DNA of 64,000 nucleotides from Pseudomonas flexibilis (GTDB lineage Bacteria > Pseudomonadota > Gammaproteobacteria > Pseudomonadales > Pseudomonadaceae): contig NZ_JRUD01000015.1 of the NCBI RefSeq assembly GCF_000802425.1, positions 1 through 64,000 on the forward strand, read 5' to 3'. The notes beneath the pieces were generated by a model. The model worked only from the letters and a program-made list of their open reading frames with translations. It was not told the origin of the DNA and did no database searches. The stretch's first letter is position 1. Every line of letters begins with the position of its first letter. The position numbers and the translations under genes were made by a program. This document shows positions 1 to 11,907 of this stretch, piece by piece.

Positions 1-145
1 ACATCCCTCGAACTGCCTAAAGCGCTTGCAGGGCAACATAGAATCTCCCACAAGCGGTGCGGACCCGCGCGCTTTCGTGGGAGCGGACTGGTCCGCGAGC
101 TTTGGGCGGTCGAATTCACTCCCACCGGGCGATGCGGGACAGCCT
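1..145. repeat. Intergenic REP-type palindromes at left edge
   Basis: No gene is visible here. CTCCCACAAGC at about 45-55 can pair with GCTTTCGTGGGAG at 71-83. The core CGTGGGAGCGGACTGGTCCGCGAGC-like unit at 76-100 is followed by an inverted partial copy (CGAATTCACTCCCAC) at 111-125. The same core recurs at 11827-11886, 15871-15900 and 56541-56565, so this is a chromosomal REP-like family rather than a terminator alone. It lies just downstream of the leftward MFS gene. Confidence 0.6.
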
Positions 146-1558
146 TTAGTCCGGCGCCTGTACCCTCGGCGGTAGGTGGCCGCTGCTGCCGTCGCGCTTG
201 CCCAGCTGCAGGAAGATCGCCGCGGCGAGCATCGACAGTCCGCCCAGGCACAGGAAGGTCAGCTGGAAGGCGCCGAGCACATCGCGCTGCGGCGTGCTGA
301 AACCGCCCAGCAATGCCGCCGCCGAGGCCACGCCCAGCCCCATCGCCAGTTGCACCACCACCGCCAGCAGGCTGTTGCCGCTGCTGGTCTGATGGTCCTG
401 CAGGTCGATCAGAGCGATGGTGTTCATGGCGCTGAACTGCAGCGAGTTGCAGGCGCCGATCAGCGCCAGTTGTGCCAGCAGCAACGCCAGCGGCGTGTCC
501 TCGCCGGTGACGCCCAGGCTGGCGATCAGTGCACCGAGCAGCAGGGTGTTACCCACCAGCAGGCAACGGTAGCCGAAACGATCTATAAGCCCCTTGGCCA
601 ACGGCTTGATGGCCATGGCGGCCAGCGCCAGCGGAATCATGCTCATGCCCGCTTCGGCCGGCGAGTACCCGAGCGCCACCTGCAGCAGCAGCGGCACCAG
701 AAACGGCAGCGCGCCACTGCCCAGCCGGCCGAACAGATTGCCGAGAATGCCCACGGCGAAGCTGCGCGTGTTAAACAACGTCGGCGAGAACAGCGGTCGC
801 TCGATGCGCCCGGCGCGCAGCCAGTAGGCGGCCAGGCAGGCCGCGCCACCGAACAGCAACAGCAGCACCCGCGCGGTGGGCATGCCCAGGTCGCCCAGGC
901 CTTCCAGAGCGATGGTGATCTGCAGCATCGCCGCGCCGAACAGCAGGAAACCCAGGGTATCGAACTGGCTGCGCTGAGCGCCGCGCAGGTCGGGCATGAA
1001 ACGCAGCGCAAACCAGGCGCCCAGCGCGCCCACCGGCAGGTTGATCAGGAAGATCCAGTGCCAGCTGGCGTACTCCACCAGCCAGCCGCCGAGGGTCGGC
1101 CCCAGCAACGGGCCGATCAGGCCGGGAATGGTCACCAGGCTCATCACCCGCACCAGCTCGCTGCGCGGGTAGGCGCGCAGCACTACCAGCCGCCCCACCG
1201 GCATCATCAAGGCGCCGCCCAGGGCCTGCACGATACGCGCACCGATCAACTGCGGCAGGCTCAACGACAGGGCGCACAGCAACGACCCGACGGAAAACAG
1301 CAGGATCGCGCTGAAGAAAATCCGCCGCGTGCCGAAACGATCGGCGATCCAGCCGGACGCCGGAATCAGCAGCGCCACGGTGAGCATGTAGGCGATCACC
1401 ACGCCCTGCATGCGCAGCGGGTCCTCCGCCAGATCGGCGGCCATGGCCGGCAGCGCGGTGTTGAGGATGGTGCCGTCCAGGGTCTGCATGAAGAACGCCA
1501 CCGCGACCAGCCAGGGCAGGATCCGGGCGGTGCGTTCGTCCAGCGGATGCGAAGTCAT
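146..1558 (-). CDS. DHA2-type MFS multidrug exporter
   Basis: A 470-residue inner-membrane transporter, predicted to expel drugs or toxic organics with the proton gradient. The N-terminus carries [14 protein letters not shown] with an Asp in the first helix (about residues 24-37), characteristic of the EmrB/QacA/HsrA 14-helix group. Motif A ([11 protein letters not shown]) is at 69-79. Hydrophobic segments continue to the end. I start at the ATG encoding MTSHPLDER; a 26-residue upstream extension lacks hydrophobic or conserved character. No membrane-fusion partner gene is adjacent, so it probably acts alone. The substrate cannot be told. It is divergent from the chemoreceptor gene at 1722. 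Confidence 0.85.
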   Translation of the reverse strand: MTSHPLDERTARILPWLVAVAFFMQTLDGTILNTALPAMAADLAEDPLRMQGVVIAYMLTVALLIPASGWIADRFGTRRIFFSAILLFSVGSLLCALSLSLPQLIGARIVQALGGALMMPVGRLVVLRAYPRSELVRVMSLVTIPGLIGPLLGPTLGGWLVEYASWHWIFLINLPVGALGAWFALRFMPDLRGAQRSQFDTLGFLLFGAAMLQITIALEGLGDLGMPTARVLLLLFGGAACLAAYWLRAGRIERPLFSPTLFNTRSFAVGILGNLFGRLGSGALPFLVPLLLQVALGYSPAEAGMSMIPLALAAMAIKPLAKGLIDRFGYRCLLVGNTLLLGALIASLGVTGEDTPLALLLAQLALIGACNSLQFSAMNTIALIDLQDHQTSSGNSLLAVVVQLAMGLGVASAAALLGGFSTPQRDVLGAFQLTFLCLGGLSMLAAAIFLQLGKRDGSSGHLPPRVQAPD

Positions 1559-1721
1559 GGCGAGTTCCGGAAACGGGGGCGCCAGTTTAACGGATGCGCC
1601 CTGGCGATTGGCCGCCACTATTGACCGTCTAGTCACTCTCTACTGGCAATCAGCCAACAGTGCTGGCAGATTGCCGCGCACCGGCGCCCTGTGCGCCTCG
1701 AACACCCGCGTGAGGCCTCCA

Positions 1722-3353
1722 ATGTTGTCCCGTCTCTCCATCCAGCGCACCCTCGCCCTCTCCTTCGGCGCCATTCTCGCCGCGCTGTTCGCCTTCAGCC
1801 TCTACCTGCAGGTCGGCATCAGCCGGGTAGGTGACCGGCTGGAAAGCGTGGTCGATCGCAACATCAGCCTGCTCGCCACCATTTCCCACCTGCGCTACAG
1901 CACCGTCACCTACCGGCGCTTCGCTCTGGACTACGGGCTGACCGTCAATCCTGCCGAGCACCGGGTCATCCTCGAGAAGGTCGAGGCCAACAACCGCGCC
2001 GTGGATCGCTACCTGCGCCAGATGGAAGCCCTGGCCAGCACCCCCGCCCTGAATCGCTTCATCCGTGACTTCAGCGCCGGCATGCAGGACTACCATCGCA
2101 TGCAGGACAACTACATCGGCCTGATCGGCCAGGGGCGCATCGACGAGGCCCGCCGCACCATCCTCGGTCCGATGCTGGCGCCGTTCGACCGCCTGGTCGG
2201 CCTGCTGGCCGACCTGCAGACCGAGATCGTCAGCGAAGCCGAGCAGTTGAAGACCGAACAGCTGGCCGCGCTCCAGCGCCAGCAGCTGCTGCAGGCGCTG
2301 TTCGGTGTGCTGCTGCTGTTGTTCACCCTGACCATGGGCTGGCTGATCACCGGCAAGATCAAGCGTCCGCTGCAACTGCTCAGCGGCCAGATGCACCGCG
2401 TCGGCCAGGGCGATCTGAGCGAAGCGCTGCGCCTGCGCGAGTTCGACGAGGACGAGCTGGGTGCGCTGGCCAGGGACTTTCACGCCATGCAGCAGGGCAT
2501 CGCCACGCTGGTCAGCGAAGTGCAGGTGCGTCTGAAGGAACTGGACCTGGCGACCGATCAGGTACTTGGCCTGTCGCGTGACGGCTCGCGGATCCTCGAT
2601 GCCCAGCAGCACGACATCGGCCAGATCGCCTCGGCGATGAACCAGATGGAAGCCACCTTCCAGGAGATGGCGCGCACCACCACCCACGCCGCCGAGGTCG
2701 CCAGCCGGGCCAGCGGCCAGGCCCACAGCAGCGACCAGGTGGTCAGCGGGGCCATCGGCCAGCTGACCCAGGCCGCCGCCGAGATCGAGGAAGCCGGCCG
2801 TCTGGCCAGCGTCCTGCAGCAGGACAGCACGGCCATCGGCGCGATCTCCGACGTGATCAGTCAGATTGCCGATCAGACCAACCTGCTGGCGCTCAACGCG
2901 GCCATCGAGGCCGCCCGCGCCGGCGAGCAGGGCCGTGGCTTCGCGGTGGTGGCCGACGAGGTGCGCAACCTGGCCCGGCGCACCCAGGACTCCATCGGCG
3001 AAATCAACGGCATCATCACCCAGTTGCAGAACCGCAGTGCGCAGATCGGCGACAGCATGCAGCGCGGCCAGACCAGCATGCAGCAGAGCGTCGAGCAGGC
3101 CGGCGCGGCCGGGGGCTCGATGCGCGAGATCAGCCGATCGGTGGTGGAAATCTCCGATCTGAACATCCAGATCGCTACTGCCGTGGAACAGCAGAACCAG
3201 GTCACCCAGGAGTTGAACCGCAACCTGGAGAGCATCAACGGCAACTCCGAGAAAGTGGCGGCCAGCGCCCGCCGGGCCGGCGAAGCCGGCCAGCACCTGG
3301 AAGCGCTGACCGAGCGGCTGCGCGAGCTGGTCGGCCGCTTCCGCCTGAGCTGA
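1722..3353 (+). CDS. Methyl-accepting chemotaxis protein, 4-helix-bundle type
   Basis: A 543-residue transmembrane chemoreceptor feeding CheA/CheW. A first membrane helix spans about 11-31, then a helical periplasmic sensor of about 155 residues of 4HB_MCP type, a second helix near 187-210, a HAMP domain to about 263, and the cytoplasmic signalling coiled coil. The conserved hairpin tip ([20 protein letters not shown]) is near residue 390. No C-terminal CheR-tethering pentapeptide is seen. The ligand is unknown. The start is the ATG before [10 protein letters not shown]; the open frame runs further upstream, but that part overlaps the divergent MFS gene and is not conserved-looking. Confidence 0.9.
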   Translation: MLSRLSIQRTLALSFGAILAALFAFSLYLQVGISRVGDRLESVVDRNISLLATISHLRYSTVTYRRFALDYGLTVNPAEHRVILEKVEANNRAVDRYLRQMEALASTPALNRFIRDFSAGMQDYHRMQDNYIGLIGQGRIDEARRTILGPMLAPFDRLVGLLADLQTEIVSEAEQLKTEQLAALQRQQLLQALFGVLLLLFTLTMGWLITGKIKRPLQLLSGQMHRVGQGDLSEALRLREFDEDELGALARDFHAMQQGIATLVSEVQVRLKELDLATDQVLGLSRDGSRILDAQQHDIGQIASAMNQMEATFQEMARTTTHAAEVASRASGQAHSSDQVVSGAIGQLTQAAAEIEEAGRLASVLQQDSTAIGAISDVISQIADQTNLLALNAAIEAARAGEQGRGFAVVADEVRNLARRTQDSIGEINGIITQLQNRSAQIGDSMQRGQTSMQQSVEQAGAAGGSMREISRSVVEISDLNIQIATAVEQQNQVTQELNRNLESINGNSEKVAASARRAGEAGQHLEALTERLRELVGRFRLS

Positions 3354-3480
3354 CCTTCGGCCCGCGAGCCCCTAAGGGTTATCCACAGCCCTTGCGGGCA
3401 GGCGGGTGCAGCGCAACGGAACTCTGCCGCCGCCCGGGCCTCACAGCTGCATCGGGTTTCTTTCGTACAGGAGTTTTTCG

Positions 3481-3780
3481 ATGCGTATTCCGTCCCTGGC
3501 CCTGCTGTCCCTTTCCCTGCTTGCCAGCACCCCGCTGCTCGCGGCCAACTGGCCTGACGCCGCGCGGAAACAGTTCGTCGACGAGTGCGTGCGCAGCGCC
3601 GATGCCAACACGCCCCCGGCCAAGGCCCGCGCCTACTGCGAATGCTCGGCCGAGCGGGTCAGCAGCGAATTCAGCGACGCGGAGATCCGCCAGCTGCAAG
3701 GCCAGGCCAATCTGGACGACCGCACCCGCGAACGCCTCGGCCAGGCCGCCAGCCAGTGCCTGCATCATCTGAACCCCTGA
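3481..3780 (+). CDS. Small exported cysteine-containing protein
   Basis: A 99-residue protein I do not recognise by name. Residues 1-21 form a signal peptide ending LLAA/NW. The mature part is about 78 residues, charged, with four cysteines (DEC, YCEC, SQC), compatible with disulfides in the periplasm. AGGAG lies about 8 bases before the ATG. It stands alone between the chemoreceptor and the convergent ald gene, so context gives no function. Confidence 0.7.
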   Translation: MRIPSLALLSLSLLASTPLLAANWPDAARKQFVDECVRSADANTPPAKARAYCECSAERVSSEFSDAEIRQLQGQANLDDRTRERLGQAASQCLHHLNP

Positions 3781-3983
3781 CGTGATCGGGCCCGACCCTG
3801 GTTGCCAGGCCGATGCTCCACCGGCCGGCGCAAAGCCGGCCCTACAGGATTCTGCACGCTCCGGGCTGTAGGAGCGAACTCAATCCCGAGCTTCTGGCGC
3901 GGCCGGCCAGGCGCCAGCGGGCATGGAAAGCTCGCGCACAAGTCCGCCCCCACAGGCCACTACCCGCACATCCTGCAACATCC
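3781..3983. repeat. Degenerate REP-type palindromes in convergent gap
   Basis: The gap between the small exported protein and convergent ald holds a GCCGGC-gcaaa-GCCGGC hairpin near 3823-3840, a degenerate forward REP unit (GTAGGAGCGAACTCAATCCCGAGC) from about 3868, and an inverted unit near 3930-3956 (GCTCGCGCACAAGTCCGCCCC). No open frame here looks real. Such repeats may act as transcription or mRNA-decay barriers between facing genes (inference). Confidence 0.5.
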
Positions 3984-5105
3984 CTACGACTGCGCCAGCA
4001 CCTCTTCCGCCCGATGACAGGCCAACCCGTGCGCTTCGGCAACGCCGGGGTGCGTGACACAGCCGCGCGCCAGGTTCAGCCCATCGCGCAGCCGCGGATT
4101 TTCCTGCAGGGCGCGCTTGCAGCCCTTCTCGGCCAGCTCGATGACGAACGGCAGGGTGGCGTTGTTCAGCGCCAGGGTGGCGGTGCGCGCCACCGCGCCG
4201 GGCATGTTGCTGACGCAGTAGTGCACCACCTCGTCGACCACGTAGGTGGGCGCGTCATGGGTAGTGGGTCGCGAGGTTTGCGCGCAGCCGCCCTGGTCAA
4301 TGGCCACGTCGACCAGCACCGAGCCCGGCAACATGCGGCGCACCAGGTCGGCATCGATCAGCTTGGGCGCTGCGGCGCCGGGTATCAGCACCGCGCCGAT
4401 CACCAGATCGGCGCCCAGCACGCGTTTTTCCACCGCGTCGCGACTGGCGTACAGGGTGTGAATGCGATTGCCGTACTGGGCGTCCAGCCGGCGCAGCGCC
4501 TCGATACGGGTGTCCAACACACTGACATCGGCACCCAGGCCGACCGCCATCGCCAGCGCCTGGCTACCCACCACGCCGGCGCCGAGAATGGTCACCCGCC
4601 CCGCCGGCACGCCGGGCACGCCGCCGAGCAGCACGCCGCGCCCGCCCTGCGGCGTTTCCAGGCAATGGGCGCCGGCCTGGATGGCCATGCGCCCGGCCAC
4701 CTCGGACATCGGCGCTAGCAGCGGCAGGCCGCCCTGCGCATCGCTGACCGTTTCGTAGGCGATGCACAGCGCGCCGCTGTTGAGCAGGTCCTCGGTCTGC
4801 TGGCGATCCGCGGCCAGGTGCAGGTAGGTGAACAGGCAGTGCTCGGGGGTCAGCCAGGCGCGCTCCTGGGCCTGTGGCTCCTTGACCTTGACGATCAGCT
4901 CGCAGGCACCGAACAGCGTGTCGGCATCGGCGACGATCAGCGCGCCGGCCGCCTGGTAGTCCGCATCACGAAAGCCGATGGCGCTGCCGGCCTGGCTCTG
5001 CACCAGCACCTTGTGGCCGCGGCCGACCAGCTCGGCCACGGCGGCCGGGGTCAGACCGACGCGGCTTTCCTGCGGCTTGATTTCCTTGGGTACGCCGATT
5101 TCCAT
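3984..5105 (-). CDS. ald: Alanine dehydrogenase
   Basis: A 373-residue cytosolic enzyme interconverting L-alanine and pyruvate plus ammonia with NAD. The N-terminus (MEIGVPKEIKPQESRVGLTP) is the family signature. KVKEP near residue 74 and YLHLAA near residue 95 supply the substrate-binding Lys and catalytic His; a GAGVVG Rossmann turn lies near 175-180. Length is normal. It starts 6 bases after the slipin gene, so it is likely the last gene of the NfeD-slipin-ald transcript. D-alanine catabolism (dadA) lies separately at 40425-41726. Confidence 0.93.
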   Translation of the reverse strand: MEIGVPKEIKPQESRVGLTPAAVAELVGRGHKVLVQSQAGSAIGFRDADYQAAGALIVADADTLFGACELIVKVKEPQAQERAWLTPEHCLFTYLHLAADRQQTEDLLNSGALCIAYETVSDAQGGLPLLAPMSEVAGRMAIQAGAHCLETPQGGRGVLLGGVPGVPAGRVTILGAGVVGSQALAMAVGLGADVSVLDTRIEALRRLDAQYGNRIHTLYASRDAVEKRVLGADLVIGAVLIPGAAAPKLIDADLVRRMLPGSVLVDVAIDQGGCAQTSRPTTHDAPTYVVDEVVHYCVSNMPGAVARTATLALNNATLPFVIELAEKGCKRALQENPRLRDGLNLARGCVTHPGVAEAHGLACHRAEEVLAQS

Positions 5106-5111
5106 GGACGG

Positions 5112-5861
5112 TCACTCCCGTCGAAACCCGCCGAGCAGATCGATCGGCAGGGGAAAGATGATCGTGGAGTTCTTGTCCACGGCGATCGAGCTCAGGGTCT
5201 GCATGTAGCGCAGCTGCATGGCGCCGGGCTGGCGAGACAGCACCTCGGCGGCCTGCATGAGTTTTTCCGAGGCCTGCAATTCGCCCTCGGCGTGGATGAC
5301 CTTGGCGCGCCGCTCCCGTTCGGCCTCGGCCTGTCGGGCGATGGCGCGCACCATGGATTCGTCCAGGTCGACGTGCTTGATCTCCACATTGGAGACCTTG
5401 ATGCCCCAGGCGTCGGTCTGCGCATCGAGCACCTGCTGGATATCAGTGTTGAGCTGCTCGCGCTCGGCCAGCATGTCGTCCAGCTCGTGCTTGCCGAGTA
5501 CCGAGCGCAGGGTGGTCTGCGCCAGCTGGCTGGTGGCGGCGTGGTAGTCCTCGACCTGGATGATCGCCTTCTGCGCATCCAGCACCCGGTAGTAGATGAC
5601 GGCGTTGACCTTCACCGAGACGTTGTCGCGGGAGATCACGTCCTGGGTCGGCACATCCAGCACCAGGGTACGCAGGTCGACGCGCACCATCTGCTGCAGG
5701 CCGGGAATCACCAGGATCAGCCCCGGCCCCTTGACCTTCCAGAAGCGGCCTAGCTGGAACACCACGCCACGCTCGTACTCGCGCAGGATACGGAACGCCG
5801 ACAACACCAACGCGACCAGCAGCATCAGCAGCACGCCGAAGCTGAATGAATAACCCATCAT
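5112..5861 (-). CDS. Slipin (stomatin-like SPFH protein)
   Basis: A 249-residue membrane-anchored protein of the prokaryotic stomatin group. An N-terminal hydrophobic helix (about 6-22) is followed by [12 protein letters not shown], typical of slipins, and an SPFH domain to about residue 195, then a short helical tail. Slipins oligomerise in the membrane and are genetically linked to NfeD proteases, as here. Its ATG overlaps the nfeD stop by 4 bases (ATGA), implying translational coupling. Family knowledge suggests a role in membrane quality control or microdomains; the exact role is inferred. Confidence 0.9.
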   Translation of the reverse strand: MMGYSFSFGVLLMLLVALVLSAFRILREYERGVVFQLGRFWKVKGPGLILVIPGLQQMVRVDLRTLVLDVPTQDVISRDNVSVKVNAVIYYRVLDAQKAIIQVEDYHAATSQLAQTTLRSVLGKHELDDMLAEREQLNTDIQQVLDAQTDAWGIKVSNVEIKHVDLDESMVRAIARQAEAERERRAKVIHAEGELQASEKLMQAAEVLSRQPGAMQLRYMQTLSSIAVDKNSTIIFPLPIDLLGGFRRE

Positions 5862-7198
5862 GGTTCCACCTCCCGGTCGGGACTTACCCGCAACGTCAGA
5901 CCGTCGCGCGCCAGCACCTGCACCCGTTGCCCGACCTGTAGCGGTTCGCCGCTGCGCACCTGCCAGCGCTCACCCTGCAGGCTCACCCAGCCTTGGCGAG
6001 GGTCGTTCTCCAGCGCGTCGACGCGCACCAGACTGCCCACCAGCCCCGCGTCGCCGGCCACCTGGCGCTGCCGGCGGGCGCGCAGCGCCATGCCGAGGAT
6101 CGCCAGCATCAACGCGGCACTGGCGGCCGCGGTGACCAGGATCACCGACAACGGGATACCAAAGCCGGGCACCTCGGTGTCGATGAGGATCAGCGCGCCG
6201 AACACGAACGCCGCGATGCCGCCGAAACCGAGCACGCCGAAGCTGGGCAGGAACGCCTCGGCGGCCATGCACACCAGCCCGAGCAGGATCAGCGCCACGC
6301 CGGCATAGTTCACCGGCAACAGCTGCAGGGCATAGAGGCCGAGGATCAGGCAGATGCCGCCCATCACTCCGCCGATGCCGGTGCCCGGGCTGGAGAACTC
6401 GAAGATCAGCCCGTAGATGCCGATCATCATCAGCACCAGCGCCACGCTGGGATTGGTGATCACGGAGAGTATGCGTGTCCGCCAGTCTGGCTGGTGCGCT
6501 TCCAGGGGCGCGCCCGCGGCAGCCAGGCTGCGCGGCCCGGCGGCGGTCTGCAGGGTCTTGCCGTCCAGCTGGGCGAGCAGCGCCGGCAGGTCGGCGGCCA
6601 GGTGGTCGATGACCTTCAGCCTCAGGGCGTCCTCGGCGGTCAGACTGCCCGCCTCGCGCACCGCCTGCTCGGCCCACTCGGCATTGCGCCCGCGCAGCTG
6701 CGCCAGGCCGCGGATGTAGGCGGCGGCGTCGTTGACCTGCTTGCGGGTCATGGCGTCGTCCGGCTTCTGTGCCTGCTCGCCTTCGGGAGACGGCTGTTGC
6801 GGCGGCCCGCCCGGCGCACCGCCCACCGCCACCGGGGTGGCCGCGCCCAGGTTGGTGCCCGGCGCCATGGCGGCCACATGACTGGCGTAGAGGATGTAGG
6901 TGCCGGCGCTGGCGGCCCGCGCGCCGCTGGGCGCGACGTAGCTGGCCACCGGCACCGGGCTGGCGAGGATCGCCTTGATGATGTCGCGCATGGAGCTGTC
7001 CAGTCCGCCGGGCGTGTCGATGCGCAGCACCACCAGTTGCGCGCCCTGCTCGGCAGCGCGGGCCAGGCCACGTACCAGGTAGTCGGCGCTGGCCGGACCT
7101 ATCACCCCCTCGACGCTCAGCACCCACACGGGTGCCGGGACGGCCTGGGCCAGCCCGGCGGACAGCACCAGCAACATGCCGAGCAGCATGCGTCGCAC
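5858..7198 (-). CDS. NfeD-family membrane serine protease
   Basis: A 446-residue, full-length NfeD (ClpP-class protease plus membrane and OB domains). There is a signal peptide at 1-19, then a ClpP-like domain with [12 protein letters not shown], giving the likely catalytic Ser, and a Lys in TRKQVNDAA for a Ser-Lys dyad. Several membrane helices follow (about 245-375) and a C-terminal OB/NfeD domain. In archaeal relatives this protease cleaves the C-terminus of the partner stomatin. The start is GTG, with AGGAGGT six bases upstream. It is the first gene of the NfeD-slipin-ald cluster. Confidence 0.88.
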   Translation of the reverse strand: MRRMLLGMLLVLSAGLAQAVPAPVWVLSVEGVIGPASADYLVRGLARAAEQGAQLVVLRIDTPGGLDSSMRDIIKAILASPVPVASYVAPSGARAASAGTYILYASHVAAMAPGTNLGAATPVAVGGAPGGPPQQPSPEGEQAQKPDDAMTRKQVNDAAAYIRGLAQLRGRNAEWAEQAVREAGSLTAEDALRLKVIDHLAADLPALLAQLDGKTLQTAAGPRSLAAAGAPLEAHQPDWRTRILSVITNPSVALVLMMIGIYGLIFEFSSPGTGIGGVMGGICLILGLYALQLLPVNYAGVALILLGLVCMAAEAFLPSFGVLGFGGIAAFVFGALILIDTEVPGFGIPLSVILVTAAASAALMLAILGMALRARRQRQVAGDAGLVGSLVRVDALENDPRQGWVSLQGERWQVRSGEPLQVGQRVQVLARDGLTLRVSPDREVEP

Positions 7199-7432
7199 GG
7201 CAATACCTCCTGGCAGGGATCGGTCTGCTCAGGATAGACGAGGGCCGCCGGAGGGCTGGCTCGCTGCCGCGAGGAAGGCGATCCTGCGGCGTGTCGCCTG
7301 GCTCCCCTCCCCCTGGATGGGAGAGGGGGCCAGCCCGTGCGGGATCCACGCCCCAGCACCCACCCATCAGCGGTGTCACGTCAGCGGCCAATTCGCTACT
7401 CTGGCCGCGTTCCCGTCGTAGCGGAGCCTTCG
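7199..7432. promoter_or_regulatory. Divergent NfeD / YccS intergenic region
   Basis: A 234-base divergent gap with no credible gene. A hairpin can form from CTCCCCTCCCC near 7302-7312 and GGGAGAGGGGG near 7319-7329. Promoters for the leftward nfeD cluster and the rightward yccS-like gene must lie here, but I cannot assign -35/-10 boxes with confidence. Confidence 0.4.
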
Positions 7433-9628
7433 ATGCCCTCGCCGTCCCTTCGTCATTCCCTGCAGCGCCTGTGGAGTACTGACACCCTCGCCTACAGCCT
7501 GCGCGTGTTCATCGCGCTGGCCGGCGCCATGCTGGTCGGCCTGCTGGAAGGCCGCCTGGACCTGGTGATCCCGCTGTTCCTCGGGGTGATCGCCAGCGCG
7601 CTGGCGGAAACCGACGACAACTGGCTGGGCCGCCTGCAGGCGGTGGCGGTGACGCTGCTGTGCTTCGCCGTGGCGGCCTTCTCGGTGCAGCTGCTGTTCC
7701 TGCATCCCTGGCTGTTCGTCAGCGGGCTGGCGGTCGCCACCTTCGCGCTGACCATGCTCGGCGCGGTCGGCCCGCGCTACGCGACCCTCGGCTGGGCGAC
7801 GCTGATCCTGGCCATCTACACCATGATCGGCGTGGAACAGCGCGGCGGAGTACCCGGCAGCTTCTGGCACGAACCGCTGCTGCTGTTGGCCGGCGCGGCC
7901 TGGTACGGCGCGCTGTCGGTGCTGTGGGCGGCGCTGTTCGTGCACCAGCCGGTTCAGCAGGGCCTGGCGCGGCTGTTCGAGGAGCTGGGCCTGTACCTGA
8001 AGATCAAGAGCAGCCTGCTCGAGCCGCTGCGCCAGCTGGATGTCGAGGAGCGTCGCCTGGAGCTGGCGCGGCAGAACGGGCGGGTGGTCAACGCGCTGAA
8101 CCAGGCCAAGGAGATCCTGCTGCACCGCTTCGCCAACGGTCGGCCCTCGGCGCGCCTGAGCCGCTACCTGCGCCTGTACTTCACCGCCCAGGACATCCAT
8201 GAACGGGCCAGCTCCTCGCACTACCCGTACAACGAGCTGGCCGAGGCGTTCTTTCACAGCGACGTCATGTTCCGCTGCCAGCGCCTGCTCAACCAGCAGG
8301 GCAATGCCTGCCGCACCCTGGGTCGGGCCATCCGCCTGCGCGAACCCTTCGACCACGGCGAAAGCCGCGCCGCGCTGGACGACCTGCAGGCCTCGCTGGC
8401 GCATCTGCGCGAACAGAACCGGCCGGAGTGGCGCAAGCTGCTGCGTTCGGTGAACGCACTGGCCAACAACCTGGAAACCCTGGAGCGCAAGCTGGCCGGC
8501 GCCAGCAACCCGGATGCCCTGGCCGACGAGCAGGATCCCAGCCTGTTCGACCGCTCGCCGCGCAGCCTGCGCGAAGCGCTGCAGCGTATCCGCCTGCAGC
8601 TGACGCCCACCTCGCTGGTGTTCCGCCATGCCCTGCGGCTGTCCATCGCGCTGTGCGCCGGCTACGGCATCCTGCACTGGATCGATCCGACCCAGGGCTA
8701 CTGGATCCTGCTCACCACCCTGTTCGTCTGCCAGCCGAACTACGGCGCAACCCGCACGCGGCTGGTGCAGCGCATCCTCGGCACGCTGATCGGCCTGGTG
8801 TGTGGCTGGGCGTTGATCAGCCTGTTCCCCCAGGCGCTGCTACAGGCGTTCCTGGCGGTGATCGCCGGCGTGCTGTTCTTCGCCACCCGCGCCAGCCGCT
8901 ACACCGTCGCCACGGCCGCCATCACCCTGCTGGTGCTGCTCAGCTTCAACCAGATCGGCGATGGCTACGGGCTGATCTGGCCGCGGTTGTTCGACACCCT
9001 GCTCGGCAGCCTGATCGCCATTGTCGCGGTGTTCCTGATCCTGCCGGACTGGCAGGGCCGACGCCTCGACCGCCTGCTGGCCAGCACGCTGACCAGCCAT
9101 GCCGAATACCTGCGCGAAATCCTCGCCCAGTACGTGAGCGGCAAGCGCGACGACCTGGCCTACCGGGTGGCGCGACGCAACGCACACAACGCCGACGCGG
9201 CGCTGTCCACCACGCTGTCCAACATGCTCATGGAACCGGGGCACTTCCGCCGGGACACCGAGCAGGGTTTCCGCTTCCTGGTGGTCACCCACACCCTGCT
9301 GGGCTATCTGTCGGCGCTGGGCGCCCACCGCGCGCCGCTGGGCACGGATCAGGACGCGACCCTGCTGGAGGAGGCCGGCGCGCGCATCGTCGCGGCGCTG
9401 GAGGAAATTGCGGGGGGGCTGACCGGCAATTCGGTGCTGGCCGTGCACAACGAGGAAGAGCAGGCCCTGGCCGAACAACTGGAGCAGTTGCCGGACAGCC
9501 TGGATGACAATCACCGCCTGGTGCAGACCCAGCTGGCGCTGATCTGCCGGCAACTGGCCCGCCTGCGCACGCTGGGCAGCCACCTGCTCAAACGCGAACA
9601 GGCGGCCAGCGTGCGCCAGGGCGGGTGA
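7433..9628 (+). CDS. yccS: YccS/FUSC-family inner membrane protein
   Basis: A 731-residue protein with two blocks of membrane helices (about residues 20-160 and 400-535), each followed by a large soluble region, as in YccS/YhfK/FUSC proteins related to aromatic-acid efflux subunits. The first block begins LRVFIALAGAMLVG, and the second contains GYWILLTTLFVCQPNYGATR, a family hallmark. The function is not established; export or envelope roles are suggested by homology. The ATG is chosen because it precedes the conserved N-terminal region; earlier in-frame codons lie in the divergent promoter gap. It converges tightly on the lipoprotein gene (3 bases). Confidence 0.85.
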   Translation: MPSPSLRHSLQRLWSTDTLAYSLRVFIALAGAMLVGLLEGRLDLVIPLFLGVIASALAETDDNWLGRLQAVAVTLLCFAVAAFSVQLLFLHPWLFVSGLAVATFALTMLGAVGPRYATLGWATLILAIYTMIGVEQRGGVPGSFWHEPLLLLAGAAWYGALSVLWAALFVHQPVQQGLARLFEELGLYLKIKSSLLEPLRQLDVEERRLELARQNGRVVNALNQAKEILLHRFANGRPSARLSRYLRLYFTAQDIHERASSSHYPYNELAEAFFHSDVMFRCQRLLNQQGNACRTLGRAIRLREPFDHGESRAALDDLQASLAHLREQNRPEWRKLLRSVNALANNLETLERKLAGASNPDALADEQDPSLFDRSPRSLREALQRIRLQLTPTSLVFRHALRLSIALCAGYGILHWIDPTQGYWILLTTLFVCQPNYGATRTRLVQRILGTLIGLVCGWALISLFPQALLQAFLAVIAGVLFFATRASRYTVATAAITLLVLLSFNQIGDGYGLIWPRLFDTLLGSLIAIVAVFLILPDWQGRRLDRLLASTLTSHAEYLREILAQYVSGKRDDLAYRVARRNAHNADAALSTTLSNMLMEPGHFRRDTEQGFRFLVVTHTLLGYLSALGAHRAPLGTDQDATLLEEAGARIVAALEEIAGGLTGNSVLAVHNEEEQALAEQLEQLPDSLDDNHRLVQTQLALICRQLARLRTLGSHLLKREQAASVRQGG

Positions 9629-9631
9629 GGC

Positions 9632-11805
<2,174 letters not shown>

Positions 11806-11826
11806 GCAAGGTGACCCGCGCTAACA

Positions 11827-11886
11827 GCTCGCGAATGAATTCGCTCCCACGGAATTGCGCCGGTGGGAGCGGACTTGTCCGCGAGC
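11827..11886. repeat. Inverted REP pair between ligB and CNNM gene
   Basis: GCTCGCGAATGAATTCGCTCCCAC (11827-11850) faces CGGTGGGAGCGGACTTGTCCGCGAGC (11861-11886). The two units are inverted copies of the REP core and make a BIME-like pair in the convergent gap downstream of both genes. It may serve as a bidirectional mRNA 3'-end stabiliser (inference). Confidence 0.7.
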
Positions 11887-11907
11887 TGTTGGTGCATCCA
11901 CAGGTAC

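Noticed and set aside
1410-1721. N-terminal extension of the first chemoreceptor
   Set aside because: It overlaps the divergent MFS gene and lacks conserved sequence; the membrane helix begins right after the ATG at 1722.
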